NCBI GenBank assembly: GCA_029207755.1
Contig: JARCOQ010000008.1
Location: 24,727,021 to 24,791,020 of the forward strand
DNA from: Chamaea fasciata
Taxonomy: Eukaryota > Chordata > Aves > Passeriformes > Sylviidae
Direction: 5' to 3'
Length of the DNA: 64,000 nt
Positions 15,101 through 30,100 of the stretch are shown one piece after another (within the stretch, counting starts at the first letter, position 1; every line of letters begins with the position of its first letter). The notes under the pieces are model-generated. The model was not told the DNA's origin, made no database searches, and worked only from the letters and a program-made list of their open reading frames with translations. A program made the translations under genes and the position numbers.

Positions 15101-18100
15101 ATTAGGAGCTGACGACACAGCTGCCAAAGGGGATAGTTTTAGAGCAAAATGCCTATGTTGGAAAGCAAGGAGAGAAGAAAAACGGCTATTACAGCAAATA
15201 CTTCAGAAATTTTAGTCAGCAACCAGGTAAACAGAGTTTACCTGAACATCTAACAGAAAACATCCGGTACTGCAATGCTCATTGCAGGTGAGATTATGCA
15301 CAATATGAACATGAAACTCTTAATGCTTTGGGAAGACTGAAATTCAGTTTCAGAAGCGTCAGCTCTCAATTTTTTAAGACCAGTGATGTGACAGCATAAA
15401 ACTATAAATTCTCAGGAAGTGCATACAGGCAATTAACCTCTGCCTAACAGCTACCATCTTTCACTCTTGTATCTTCCAGCCTACATATAATTTTGACAAG
15501 CTGATCCTTACAAAGCTTCAAGTAGCAAAGGATGCTTTTTGAGCATTTTGCTCAAAATGAGGGCGAATTTGTTATTTTCCACAATTTCAGACATACACAC
15601 TAATTACTGTATTTCAAACTGCTCACAGAATTGGACCTCCTACTTAAGTTTCCAAACATTAAAAGCCTGAAGTGATTTGAAAACCAAGAGAAGATATGAG
15701 TCAGGCCTTTAAGGAGAACAACCAAGTTATTCAAGGACAACCATCTTCAGCATGCCATTAAGAATCTTGCATATTAAAGTTGGTTGCTATAAAGCCATCA
15801 CAGATCACATCTTCTCTTTATACATACTGCTGATTAATTGCTGAAGAGGAATTGCATTTACCTTCTTCTAATGCAAAGACCCTGCAGTGTCTAGAAACTA
15901 CCCACAACTTAAATCTGTTAGAGGCTACCAGGGTGAGTTTGATTCTTTGATCCCAGGACAACAGGCAAACATTGGAATTTACATTTCTCCTGGTATCTTA
16001 TAATTGACTATTGCTTCCCTTCTGTGGGCCACTTGTCCCACTAATCTCACATTCTACCATTTCCTAGTGGCTCTGTGCATGTGACCAGCAGGAATGTTCC
16101 TAAGCCTCAGCCACACAAATATACATTGGAAGCCTGCAGTAACAGTTTAGAACTCTAAAACCAGGGAAGGGTTTAGGCAATGCCATTCTGACACACAGCA
16201 GCAATTTGTGTGCCAAGAAGTAATTGATAATGATTATTTTCATATAACAAGGTATTTTGACACCACTATACTCCCTTCTACTCTCCCTGAATACATTCAG
16301 TAAGTTCTGACATTCCCTTTTCCTTATCACCACAGAACTCATCAGTGGCAGTACCACAATTATATCAAGGGAGCTTTTCAAGTTGTTTAGTTAGGTTTTG
16401 CCATCTAATATTTGTATGGAAAGAAGTGGTAAAGCCAAACTTCAGTCTTGGATGTACACTATTACCTGGATTTCCCCTTGCAGACAAAAAGAATTCAGCT
16501 GCTGGCTCCTAAACCTGCTAGGTGGAGCCACACTGCCCTGGGAGCCTGATGTGAGCAATCAGAGCTCTGGCTCCCAGCATACACACCTTGAGTAGAGGCA
16601 TGGCAGCCTGGCAGCGTGCAGTTTTTGTGTTCTTCAGGAAATGAGATTCATCCTGAAACAAAACAAGCATGAAAGTGAAGTCAGTTCAGATCCATACTCC
16701 AAATGCAGGTTACAGAACAAATTCCCAGTGTTCTCAGCTATCTAGTATTACAGGCCTTTCATTCAGGATATTTCAGGCATTGGGATAGTCACATCAAATT
16801 CTAAACAAAAAGGCAGGATGCAGAGTAGCAGGCTTCCTGCACTCAAACCTGCAGCTGCAAGCAAACAGAACAGAATTCAAACCTTGCAGGCATGAATCAT
16901 AAATGAACACCAAAAAAAAGTGAGCAGAGGGGGCTGGAGAGGGAAGGAGAAAGAGGAATATTATTTCCATAACTGATACTCATTTGCCCCTATGTATCTT
17001 TTAAATGCAGCCAGCATAGGAGGCCTATCCAGTGCCAGTTCCCTTAATAAGGGGTTAATGCAAATGATAAGGAAAAAAGAAATCTAATTAAGATCCAACT
17101 GTTCTGCTGATAGGGCTCACCAGGTGGGTAATAGTCTCCTACTTCAGACATCACCCTCAAATGGGCTTCACTTCTAATGTTATAGTAAGGCAGAACTTAA
17201 GGCAAAAAAAGCAATCAGCACCCTCCAAGGGTATATCTCATCTTTCCATGCATATAGAAAAAAGCATGCAAAGACAACACAACTGCTTAGCCTCTCAGGC
17301 ACAGCCTTCCCCCTCCTAAATAACAAATAAGCTACATTAATTTTCCCAGCCACCAAAAGAAGACTGGAAGAAAAAGCAGGAAAGCTCAGTAAGACTACTC
17401 TCATCTGTAAAAACCTACAAAGGGTCCAAATTTGAACATATAAACACAAAAAAAGAGCATCTGCCAGTTCAGGGCTGGTTAGAAGTTCTAAGGCAGTAGC
17501 CTCCAGCCTACAAAACTAATAATCTGCATTTCCACCTTGACAGAATGTTTAGTCAGAGTGTGTGTAGGAGAAAAAATATAAAAATGAAAAAGGTCTGTTC
17601 CCCCATGAGTAGCTTGGTCTCTGACTCCATCTATTCCCACATTCCCATCTGATGCTGAGAAACAGAAAGACTATTATGTTCCAGTTGTCATGATCATTGG
17701 GCAGGTGTGTATATGTGCTGGAAACTAGACTGAGAACATCAAATACTCATAGTGAGCTACATACACACTTTTGCTCTCTATTGATCCAAGCTGGATTTGA
17801 AACACTAGATATTTTGAATTTTTAGTAACTGAAATCCAGAAAAATGGATTTACTGTGGCTCTGTAAAAAGATAAGAACTGGAATTTGAACTAATTTACAA
17901 AAGAAACGATACAAGTGATCAAAGAAGGCTTAATGCAGATTGTCAGTGGAACACAAGCTAAGGGAGATTTTTTTCAGGCTTTACCCACATACTTGATGTG
18001 GAAAGGTTATCTGCTTTACTGGATAAACACTAACACCACCCTTAAGTCCAAGACTTAAGAAGATACAATTCCAAGACTACTGTATTGACACACCACATTA

Positions 18101-21100
18101 AACACTTTTCTCTCCAGCAGAGGACATGACCAAGCACAATGAAATCAGAGAGGCCCCATAACCAGTAAAAGTGAAAAAACAGCCTTAGGAATCACAAAGG
18201 AATTAAACTCTACTAGCTATTTCAAAAGGTTTCAGAGAAACCTCATGCTTGTACTCATGAAGACAGCTGTGATCACAGACACAATTACAAGACACTTTCA
18301 GTCCTAAATAAGGCCCACTTCACCCTTCTTTGCTGTACAGACTACCCCATTTGCAGCACAGAATTAACTTGAAAATTTTCATGTACCACTTACAACAATA
18401 ACTACTTGGAATGTGCTCTTAAGTTGCTTATCCATCCGGCTGAGGAGATCAAAACTGATGATGTTGATCAAGCTTCCTGTTAGGTTGTCCTTCCCACTCA
18501 CAATGACATTGGTGCTTTCTGGACTCAAGGATGGAAGCCATCTGTGAAATGCCTGGAAGAAGAGGAAAGAAATTAAAAGCATTCTGATGCTTATCTTCTT
18601 TGTCAAGATCCCAAAGCACTACACAGAACATCCTCATGACTACTTAGAACACGGACCCACGCCATCCACCATTAGACATCACTCTGGAGCACAGTAAGGG
18701 TAAGCAGCCTTCCCATGGCAACCTCCCTGGTGATGGGAACATCAAGAACAGAACTCAGGCTACAAGGCAACATCTACTTTACACAGCAAAGAAAGCTCAA
18801 ACCCTATTCCTTCTTACTGGAAAAAAAAACCCAAAGCCCAACAGACAAACAAAAGAAAAACAAACCAACCCCAGTAATATGCCCCCAAAAAAACCCAAAA
18901 ATCTGATCTTTAGTGGAAATATGCATAACTTCCTGAGAAAGCTCCCTGCTATGCTCAGAAGCCAGAGACTACTGTGACCACTGCTTACAGGGAAATTTAG
19001 TTTTCCCACTCAATAGGAAACCTAAGGTTGTGAAACACAGACTTCTAAGCAGTAAACATCTATCACTACAGCAATGTTTACTCCATCATGAGGGTGAAGT
19101 ACAACTCACCCAGATGAACATTTACAGTACCTCCTCTCCTTAAAAAGTCCACCAAAAAACCCCCAAAACAAACAAAAAAGAAACCCACCCAAAATGAAAA
19201 GATCAAGTTAACAACACACCAGCTGCTCTATGACAGCAGCTGAAATTCATGTGGTAATTGTCATTCAATCAACCTCTTGAAATGCTCCACACACCAGAGC
19301 AAGATATCCTCCCCCAAACCCATCTGTTAGCCAGACCACCCACTATTTCCCTTGTAATTCTGTCCCCACTGACACCAAGCTCCCTGCAACATTTGAGTTC
19401 TGCTGATGTTGCTCGGCAGAAAACTGTCTGGGCCCATCAGGATCTGGTCCCTACAGAAATGTAACCAAATGGTGATGAGAAATGCCATCTCTGTCTCTAG
19501 GAGCTTTGCCTGTTGAAATCCCCCAACCACAATCATTGCTCTCCACTCATCAGCAACCTCATGCAGCAGCACCAGGAGTTAAATGTGAGCTTCTGATATT
19601 TCTCAGTATGTAAGAAAGTAACAATTAACTATCCTTCTCCACTTACTAAAAGCACCACAACCAAAATGAGCAGCAAACATGCAGGCAAGGTTAGATACCA
19701 ACCAAAAAAAGTATGTACTTGACACCACGTCAAAATTTAAGACAAAGGTGGCAACAAAGGAAAGTACCTGGGAACTCCTACAGTACTGCCCTCTCCATTT
19801 ATAAAAGGCATGGGACTAATTTACACCATAAAATTGATCCTGAATTTTTCACAGAGTGCTGACTTAAGTCCACAAGAAGTGCTATGAAACTACCATCTTA
19901 ATTATTTAAGTATCAATGCTGAACTCCAAATGCATGTGCATGCAACACTTCTGACCCAAGAGTACCTTGCCCCTTCCCACCAGCTTCCTATGGCACCTTG
20001 ACTATAAAGTCACTCAGTGGCCTGAGCACAGAAAGCCAAAACAGAACACTGATATTGCTAAGATGAAGAAAATTTCAGCCAGATTGGTTCCAGAGACATC
20101 ACAAAAGCTTCTACCATTACAGTTAAAACACATCTGTAAAAGAATGAACTGAGTAGATAACACACTAGAATAAATTTCACCTTCTGGATTTCTGTGACAC
20201 ATTTTTCTAACATCTGCATCCATCACACACTCAAAAATCAACCAGATCTCTAAATCAAATGTCCTAACGAAACATCTCCCACAAGAGCCTTCTGGGCAGC
20301 TGGGAATAGGGGAAGGAAGAAACCAAGCACTCAAATTAAAAAATACCAAAAACAATCAGACAAAAATGCCTCATATTTCTTAAATCTCCTGAAGCAGAAT
20401 GTAGAAGTTTACCTACAGTTGCCCAATACTTCAGGAAACTGGGGCCCAACTTGTTCCTGGTAAATATCCCACAAAAGCAATGGATTCAGCTTCAGTGTTG
20501 TTCCACAGGTCTATATACCTTGAGATTTCAAGTATGAGGTGCATCACTCCCTTTTTCAGTAAACAACTTTATTTTTTCACCCTGCATTTTGCTGCATTAC
20601 TGGATATCAAAACACACACCAAGGTGCTCTAAAAACCTGGTTATAGCACAAAACCAGCAAACCCAAATCAATACTTTTCTCATCAATTTCATATTTCAGG
20701 AAGAGCTAAATTCCCACCTCCTCCTTCTCTGGAAAGAATTTACTGACCTAAAAGCTCTGGCTCACCTTTTTCTCCCACAGAGAACATTTCTCTAGCCTAT
20801 GGCAACCCAACAGTCTCAGTGTACAAACTATGGCAGTGATTTTATTTCAAGACACATTTCTCAACCATACAAGCTTTCTTGGGCTTTGACCAACATTAAT
20901 AAAGTACTCAGAGGAGTCAGCACCATACACTGGACAGGCCAAAAGACATACTATGACAGACACTTAATGATGATGATAATGGGGCCTTTTGAACAGAGTG
21001 GAGAATCCCAGCATCTGGGCCTCTGTTCCAGCCAAGAAACTGGCAAATACTGCTATGATGGGCTCGAATACAAGACTATTGCTTGAATGTAACTATTATC

Positions 21101-24100
21101 TTTGACACTGATGAATAAAATGCCCCCTTGGAGCCAACTGACTTGCAGGAACAAAGCTAACAGAGGGTCAGAGGACACACTTTCTCTAGCTGGCCCTCTT
21201 CCCCACAGATCAGCTGGACTACAAAAAGAAAATCAGCCAATAAAAAAAAAAAAAATAGGCATATACCATACAGTCAACATCAAATAATTCCCCACCATCA
21301 AGTTTCTACATCAGTACAATTTTTTGTTTCTTTGCGTTAATACATTTAGAAGGTTAACTTTTGCAAAGCACAATACAGTCTAACCATCACACAGGCTCTT
21401 TACTGAGCCCGTGCACATGCCCAAGCTCACAGTACCTCTGCCCACGTAAACCTCACAGAAGAAGGAGTGACCACCAGCAAGGGCCATTCCTGCTGGTAAT
21501 AGGCAGCAATGCAGATGGCCTGGATGGTCTTGCCCAGGCCCATGTCATCCGCGAGCAGCAAACGTCCATTCCTGGAAATTGCAAAACTGGGAAAAACAGA
21601 GAGGGAAAGAGGAGTCAAGAAATGGGTCAAAGAAATAGTCAAAAACTATCTGGCAACCAAGATGATCTCAAGTCATGACTGAGCTTCGAATGAGGATCAC
21701 CTGGAAGTGATCTTCAGTAAACTTGGATTTTCTCCTTTAGTCTTCATATAAGGGAGCAGCTCTCACAGATCTCTCAAAGCATGGAAGCTCCTGACCAGAG
21801 TGGTTCAGCCCAGTCCTCAGAGATTTTGATTTCATATGAGAAGTAGTCTCAAGACCTTACAACTATTTTAAGCACATTCTTTCCATTGTATTACTCACAT
21901 GTGTTTCAGAGTTCATTCTGGCTGAGCTAAGAAATTATTACTGAAAACAACAGCAATTTAAGACCATTAAGTACAGACTGTCCTAGACTGCATGTTGAAA
22001 CCAATAACTAATGATCATATATGATGGGGACAGGGACATTTAAATTTTTATCTGTACATGTAATTAGTAATTTTAAGTATTTTAGGGCTTGGGTCCCATT
22101 TCCTGGTCCCTTCCCATGTGTATTTAATATTCAAAAAACAACAACAACTGAAGAGACGCACTTGGGAAAAAAAAACAATTACCTTACAAAATAAAAAATC
22201 ATATGACAATTATGTACATACTGAATCACAAAACGAAGATCACAGATTTATCATTTGAACAATTTTTTTAGAGTAGCAAAATACTATTTTCCACCTGATT
22301 CATGATGAATTCTATCCAGAAATAAAACACAAGTGTCACTCAAAAAATAATTTAAAAAATTAAAAAAAAAAAAAAATAATCCCAAACAAACCATGCTATA
22401 CCAAACGATCAAAAGCCCAAAGTCCCAGAGTATAATAGACCCACACTCTAGAGAAATGCAGAACCCTGCATGGACAAGAAGGGAATTTGGGTACCAATAT
22501 AAACTACGCAATTCTAGACAAGGACTAGCATGCAAAAAGGACATACTTCACACCTTCCCGCTGAAAGGGCATGAGGCTCGTCACAATTTTGGAGTCCACT
22601 ACTGAAAGGTCAGCATCAGGAATGTCTGTCTGTGATGGAGATCTCTGGAGTTGAGCAGCAAAGGTCTTAATTACTGCTTCTGGCAGTGGCTCCACTTCTA
22701 CAGACATGAGACTCAGTAACATTTTCACTGCAAAGAACAGAGCAGTTTATTATCTGAAAGGACAACATACACACAACTTACATTACGGATCTCAGGACAC
22801 AACCTTCAACCTCATCAAAAATATAATTTCCTATCCTGAGACAGTTCAGAGAAATCATGGCATCATGCACAGGTGTTAGTTAGCCTGGCCTCTTCCCTAA
22901 AGTCTATTTCAGAACCACATGATGAATCACATCTCCTCCCATCATACTTAGATTTGGTTGTAAAAAAACTGAAACTCTGATGCCATCATTCAGAGACGAT
23001 TGCTACTAATACAGCTGGAGCTGGATTATTCATGCTGAGGGCAGCTCAGGGCACACTACTCAAAAATGAGAGTACAGATTTGAACAAAAGAGCTCCTGAA
23101 GCCTAGAAAGCAGGGACATCTTTATCTTGACCTTGGGATTCTGTACCTCTGAGGTTCCCACTGAGCCAAAACCATCAGAAGTGACCCAAGACAGTTACCT
23201 AAAGAATATCATTCATCTTCAATTTTGAAAACTCTTTTCTCCTCCTATTCCCTGAATTCACACAGTTGGGCTCTGCCTCCACTTTACCACATTTATTTAC
23301 CACACTGGGTAAGAGAACAGGAAGCATCTCAAGGCTCTGAGAAACAGCTCTAGTACCACCAGCAGCGGCACTCCAACAACCATCCTTCAGAACCAAGAGC
23401 ACTTCCCTGCTCAGCTGGTGGCCAGTGCTGTTCTCCTGGACAGAAGGAGCTTACAGGCAGCCACTTCAGTTCCTCAGTACTACTGTTCCTTCACCCATGA
23501 AGCCTCACAACTTTACCTTCCCAGCTGGACTAAAGGGATCCCCAGCATCCATTATGCCAAGACCTCAGAGCCTTCATCTTTTCAACCCATGCATCACAAT
23601 GATCACAGCATCTAGCCAATCCTCCCCTGGACAACCTTATTTTAGTCTCCTCCAGCAGCCTCTCTACCCCATCCCCTCAAAAATAAAAGTGTTTCTTTTT
23701 AATCCAACAGTTAATTTCTAAGAAAATAAACACCAGTTTTAAACACACAGTGAGCTGTGACTAGGAAAACTTATTTAATAATTTTTGTCCAGTGACTATG
23801 AAGTCAAAGACACCTCTGCACTAGGAACAGAAATGCAGGTGGACAGGTTTTTATTGCAGGAAGCAAATTCCTTTTTTCTTTAGTAGTCAGTTTGTATATG
23901 AAGTCCAGAAGACAATAAAAAAACCTGCCTGGAAAAACAACTAAAAAAAGAACTCACTATACCAGCAGTAAATGCACCGGAATTCAGTTAGGTATTTTTA
24001 ATTCAGTTGTCTCCAAGAGGAAAACAGCAGGATGGACCCCTGCCATATAAAGGGGGAAAGCAATTCCAGGAAATATACATATGAAAAGATTTCCATTTGT

Positions 24101-27100
24101 GGTTGGGCAATGACCAAACTTTTTAAACTCTCCAGTTTAATTTCTGCTTCTTTAATAGCAGGAACTCTCTCCACCCAAAGAACAGCACAAGCTTGTTATT
24201 ACACTCACAGACCAAGCTATGTGTTAGCATAATTGCTACAATTTGCTCACTGATAATTCTGTTGCTATTGTTCTGTACATGAGCTGGGAGAGTGATTAAG
24301 ATATATCTGCCACCAGCATGATTCATCCAAGAGACAGTTTTTAGTGAAGTGACCTTTATATAAAGATGACTGAGCAACTAGGCAAAGAGACATTAACCTC
24401 TACAAACAGTTCCCAGCTAACAGATCTCTCTGCTGGAAATGGCAACCAGCCTTTCTAAATTCTCTTTTTTTAATTTTGATGTAGGCAAATGAACAGGCAA
24501 CAAAGCAAATGCTGTTCCTCTAAAAGGCACGTGCTAGAATCCTCAAATGCCCTCACAAATTACACTCTGCAAGATGCATGGAATTTTTTTTCCTTTCCTC
24601 AAATTTGTGGGATTCTGAATACCTCATGTAATGTGTACAACTGCCAGCCAGCACGACCGAGGCTATGACAGACTAGGAGGTGATGTGTCTGCTCAGACTG
24701 CCTGGCACATGCCTCAGGATCAGGTCCTTTGCACGTACAAAAGGCCTTTTGACCAAATTGTGAGTGATCATCAGCATTCACCAAAATCAGGAATGTCAGC
24801 ATTCCAACCCTGCAGTTTCCTAACAGTCTCCTCCAAGATACACTCACTTGTTTTCAAGACCTGGCCTTCTTATATGGCCCCACCACATGGCTTTCAGCCC
24901 TAGAGCCATTACTAATGTTATTAAGACATGCATCATAGAAGCATGCACTTACTCAATTATTAAACATACTCTGGTATCCCATAGAAGCAGGAGCCCATGC
25001 TGGAGAAAAACTGCTCTGACAAACAGGACTTCAACTCTGAAACACTAACACTTCCTAAGGATGTGCATAGAGCAACGGGCTTATTATCCTTCTGAAACTT
25101 ACCCCAACCAAATTCCACAGCCAAAAACCCTCACATGAGCACCAAAGCAAACACAGCATGCCGACTGAGCTGATAAATAATAGTTATAATACTTAGGACT
25201 TGTGTAATGCTATTCATCTCAAAGCACTCTGTAAACTTAACATAAAAACCTGAGAAGCAGATGTGCTAGAAGCATGCTGCAGAAACTGGATTGTTCTGCA
25301 AAGTTGCATCTATTAAACAAGAAACCACACCAAAACACAGCTCTGCATTTCAGTTTGGCAAGTCACAGTTTCAGCAGCATTACACAGATGCATAAAGGCA
25401 AAAGGCAGCAGACAGAAACTGATGCACAGGAAGTTCTCCCTCACTGAAGAAATGCAGCTACTCACTTAGTTTGGGGTAATCCTCCAGCAGGAAATTCCAC
25501 TTTCTGGTATTCATATCTGCAATAGTTACAACAAACACTGTCATAAGTCTCTTTTGAAAAAAGAGAGAATTCTCTCTCCATAAGAACATGTCAATCTACC
25601 TACATCCTCTGCATTTCAGAACCATTTAAAAACAATTGCTACCTTGATCAAAATCAATTCTCCTCTGTTTGCTGTCATATTAAGCAGTTTGGAGAAGATT
25701 TAAAAGTATGACCACACATCTAGAAATGGTGGTATCACCAGAGCAAGCCAAGATCAGCTCTCCTGATGAACCAAACTCCAAAATTCCAACACAACCCACC
25801 TCATTTACAGTATTTATAGTAAATGTAAATGTAATCATGCTGAGATCTGAAATATCACCTTGGCTAACAGGCCCAGAAGAGGACACGTTCTGCCATGGGA
25901 CAAAGTGCTTGACACAGATACAACACTAAACTAGAACTACAAGATCTTGCAAAATCTTCACCAAAGCACATTCTCTCATGCTTTTTCAGAGGGATGTACT
26001 CTCACTACCTCTCTTCTGTGAAGCAAGAGCAGCCCCAACAAGGTCATTAATTAACAGCAGGAGACTCACCATAATTTCTGGAATCCATCTGTTTGAACAC
26101 TCCAATCACTTCTGCAGAATACCCAATATCAACCTCAAATCGCAAGCAAGAGATAAGCACACATTTCCCTCTGACAAGGGCTGAGGGTTTCTTCCAGTTC
26201 TTACACATCTTCAAGAGGGATTTCACATCAATCCCACTGCCAACAAAACGAGAGCTTGATGCCAAGCCAACCACATTTTCTCCTTCCAGTGGTGCCAGAA
26301 TTACTGATGGAAGTTGATTTGCTGCTTCCACTAGGGATTAAAGCATAGACATATAGAAAAGAATTAATAAGAAAGAACACACACAAGTTTAAAAGGAATG
26401 ATGAATCTCTGCTTTCATTCACAGGGACAAAGAATAGAGAAAGTATTGGCCTGGAGGAGCGGGTTGGTGGGATTTTCCACAGAGAATACAGCAGGGACCA
26501 AGGGAATGTGATAATAAGTGAACAAGGGTCTGTCCAGCACTGTGATTGCACTAAGCTCCCTCTCTGCCAGCAATCCTAAAATGTGGCTCCCTAGGCCAGG
26601 GCAAGCAATCTGCAGAAGCACATTTAGCAGTAAATTGCACACAGCCATACAGTGCTTTCACTCAGAAAATCACAGGGACAGGGGCATGGTGATCAATAGC
26701 ATGTGTCTGAAAAGATGGGAAGGTGTTTCTGTAAACAGCAAAGGAGAAAGATTTAAAATATCTGCCCCCTGCCTCATGTCAATGTCTGATAGATAATCCA
26801 TCTAGGAGGAATGCTGTGTATTCATAATGCTGTAGAAAGGAATCTAGTCCAAATTTCTAAATATCTTTTGTTACAATTTAAGTTCATTACCCTTTATTCC
26901 ATGCCTTACAGTTAGACTTGCACTTCCACCCAGCCATCTGCACTCCTGTCTTACCCATCACCAGCAATCATCCCTGTCACAATGCAAGGGCATGGAGAGA
27001 GGAGGGACACAGAGTTTTACAGACGTCAGCTTGAGAACACAGCTATCCACAGTGATAAACATGCCACTTCTCCCTGTGTTTCTCTGCCAATCTATACCCA

Positions 27101-30100
27101 TGTGTTGTTTTTATTATTATAACTGAACTCTGATGGTTAAGGAATGGGAATACAATTTCTTAAAGTTTTTACAGCACCAAAGTAGTGCAGTTTGTCCCTA
27201 AGCCTGCACAGAAACTACAATAACACAAAGAGTCATGAACATCTCCAGAGTCCATTAGACACAAAAGCAGGGGACCATTAAGCACACTCTGCCTCCAAGT
27301 ACTTGTGGAAGGCAATTTCCCCTCTCTGGGAGCTGTTTAGAATAAAGCCAGGTGAATCCAGGCCTCTGAGCACTGAGCTGCACATCATGATCCATTCTAC
27401 CTCTTCTTAAGGAGTCCAGAAAACTGACACACAACAAAAAAGTACACACTTTAAGTTCAGTGGTCAAAATGTAAAAATGGAGAAAGAAATTCAGACAATT
27501 TCTTCCTAATCAATTAACAAATAAACCATTTGGGTATCAGCCAACCTTATTTTAAAATAAGTGACTTCCTGAAAAAATCCAAGCCTTGAGATTTCTACTC
27601 CAAATAAAAAGTTTAAGAGCATCCACTGAAAATAATTTTTAAATTAGAGGGATTGGAAACCACCAATTAAGACCTTCTCCTCCCAATGCACCAAGCAAAA
27701 GATTTTAGATTTAGCATTGTGAAGTTAGAGGTCACCTCTATAACTAGAACTGAAAGAAATGAAGGGGGAAAACCCCATATTTTACTCCTTTATTTCAACA
27801 TTTGTTTCTAGGCTTGACTGCATGTTTAATTTATAGTACAAAAAAAAAAAAAAAAAAAAAGGTGATACAGGACCACATTGTTCAGAAAAACTAAATTACA
27901 AGTGGGAACTTCAAAATAATTGTTTTACACTTTCACTTTTTCAAGGCCCTTCTAAGTCTGTTCCCTTTTCTCAGGCTATTTTCCCCAACTTCACAGGCCA
28001 GTGTTGGTCACATACTGTCTTCACTTGTAAACAGGAACCTTCCACAGAGTACTCATATATTTCATAGCTTTAAAGAAAAATGCCTGATTTCACAAAACTA
28101 TTCTGTTCATTTGCAAGCTCCCTGGTACAGAGACGCCGCTCTCATCTGTATTTGATATACTCCAAGCAAGCCAGCAGCATTTAAATTATAAATGTGTGGC
28201 AACCCGCATGGGAAGCTAAAACACCAGCACTCAACTGTGGTTTTTTTAAAGTGCTCAACACAGGCCTAATTCTGTTCCCACTGAAATCAATAGTGATTTA
28301 TCACTCACTTCAATACAGTGTGCTTTTGAAAAGCCTACCTGAAGTGTTTGCCTCTATAATCTCTCAATCTTTTCAGAATAAGGTGACAGGAGAAGGAATA
28401 AAAAGATAAACCCACCCTTGTTATACCAAAAAAAAAGGCAAATTCATTTTCAGTCTAACTCAAAACTCTGAAGAACTACCCTTTATCCTTTTCTGACACA
28501 CAAAATTAACAATAAAACTGTTTATATAAGAGTTATTTAAAAAGAAAATACATGAATGGACACAGAAATTAAGCATTAGCCACTAGAACATACTCAGTTT
28601 TCAAAACAAATTCAAAACAAGTTCCAGCACAGCAGATAATATTCCTATGATCTTGTTGGTTGCTGAAAAATTCAGTGGCAGAGAAAGTGCAACCTGTGCT
28701 TGGTATTTAGATTACATAAAAAATTAAATTGTTTCTAATCAACTACAAAGTATCATAAAAAACATTATGAGTTGGATGCCTTATTTTTAAGTAGCACTAT
28801 TTTTATTCCTCAAGACACTAACACAGCTAAACAATAACTACGGAAAGCAGAGGAAGGAGGGGGTGTCAAGATTCTGCTTGTTTTTTATCATCCAACATTT
28901 ACTCACAGAGACTGCTGTAATCTTCCATGCTGAAATTCCACTTTTTCATAGCAGGATCTAAAGTAGGGCAAGAGTAATAGGGCAGAATATGAATCATTTG
29001 GGGCAGAAGAACAGTGGTGGTGTGAAATGTTCACATGAGGTAAAAGCATTCAATCTACTCTCGCAAACTTTTTGCCACACATCTGAAAAACAGTTATGCC
29101 CAAATTAATAGCTACATGACACCAGAAAAAGCCATGGGACCCAATTTCCTACCCATACTAATACTAAGACAAGAAGAATTCACAGCCATTCACAGGGATC
29201 AGCAACACGAAGGAAAACAAAAACAGAATATAACAAATAAAGGTAGGGGTAAAAGATCAGAAAAAAGGGGTAGATTCCACTGCTTTCTGTAACCCAGGAA
29301 ACAGAATCAGCTCATAACTCTGCACTATAGCTGAAGTGACCCATTTTCACATCCCAATTTATGAATAACTTAGCTTCCTTCACTTCCAAAAAACTCCGAC
29401 CAGCTACGGCCACTAAACTTCTCAGTGCGCTGCTCATAAAGCAAGACTTCTGACTTCTTCTCTAAATCCAAGCTCAAGCTATTTATCCAAGCAGATTTTC
29501 TATCCAATTTAATCTGTATTTACTTCTTTAATCCCCCATTAATACCATATATTCCACCCCAGCAATAGGTACACTGGTAAGAGCCAAGTAGCAACTACAA
29601 TAGCAGCAGATGCCAAAACTTCAACCCAATTTAAAACAGAGATAACAGCAAACAAACAATTCTTACCATAGGCTTTGCTTGGTACCTTCTTAAACACAGC
29701 AATAAGTTCAGCATTATACCCTATTTCAACCTGGAATCGGTCTTCCTCATATTTCACACATTTTCCTTTTGTAACATTATTTGCTTTCTTGTGAGAGGCA
29801 GTTTCAAAGGTAGAGCCCATACCAGCAGAGCTGGTCAGCTTCTGCATCCCACCACTGGTCTGAGAGACAAAACCTGCCCCTGTTCTTTCTGTCGGTCTGT
29901 TTATGTTTATCAGCATTTCTGAATCACTCAGGGCAGCACTGCTTGGTGGTGGAACATATTTAATGGTAGATCTGTTCTGAGTTTGTAAATCTTTACTACC
30001 ATCAGGGTGCCCGTTATCGATGAATCTTGGATGAGGTGGTTCTGTGGGGTTTTTGAAAGCTGAGTAGCATTTGGGCTGCTGGAATGTTCCATGGTTAATT

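Larger units (their letters stand above)
16653..29666 (-). other. SMARCAL1 introns between coding exons 1 and 8
   Basis: Introns 16653-18393, 18553-21435, 21587-22546, 22728-25465, 25517-26069, 26331-28906 and 28958-29666. They carry A-rich tracts, a 21-bp poly(A) at 27840-27860 and one possible ancient repeat near 28255-28330. The region 23400-23700 is unusually pyrimidine-rich and open in two frames, but I could not assign it. No additional gene is supported. Confidence 0.6.

Noticed and set aside
22540..22550. U12-type intron after SMARCAL1 coding exon 5 (ATGTCCTTT resembles the minor-class donor)
   Set aside because: A normal GTATGT donor one codon earlier gives the correct family residues (GVN-FAI) and the acceptor has an ordinary pyrimidine tract.
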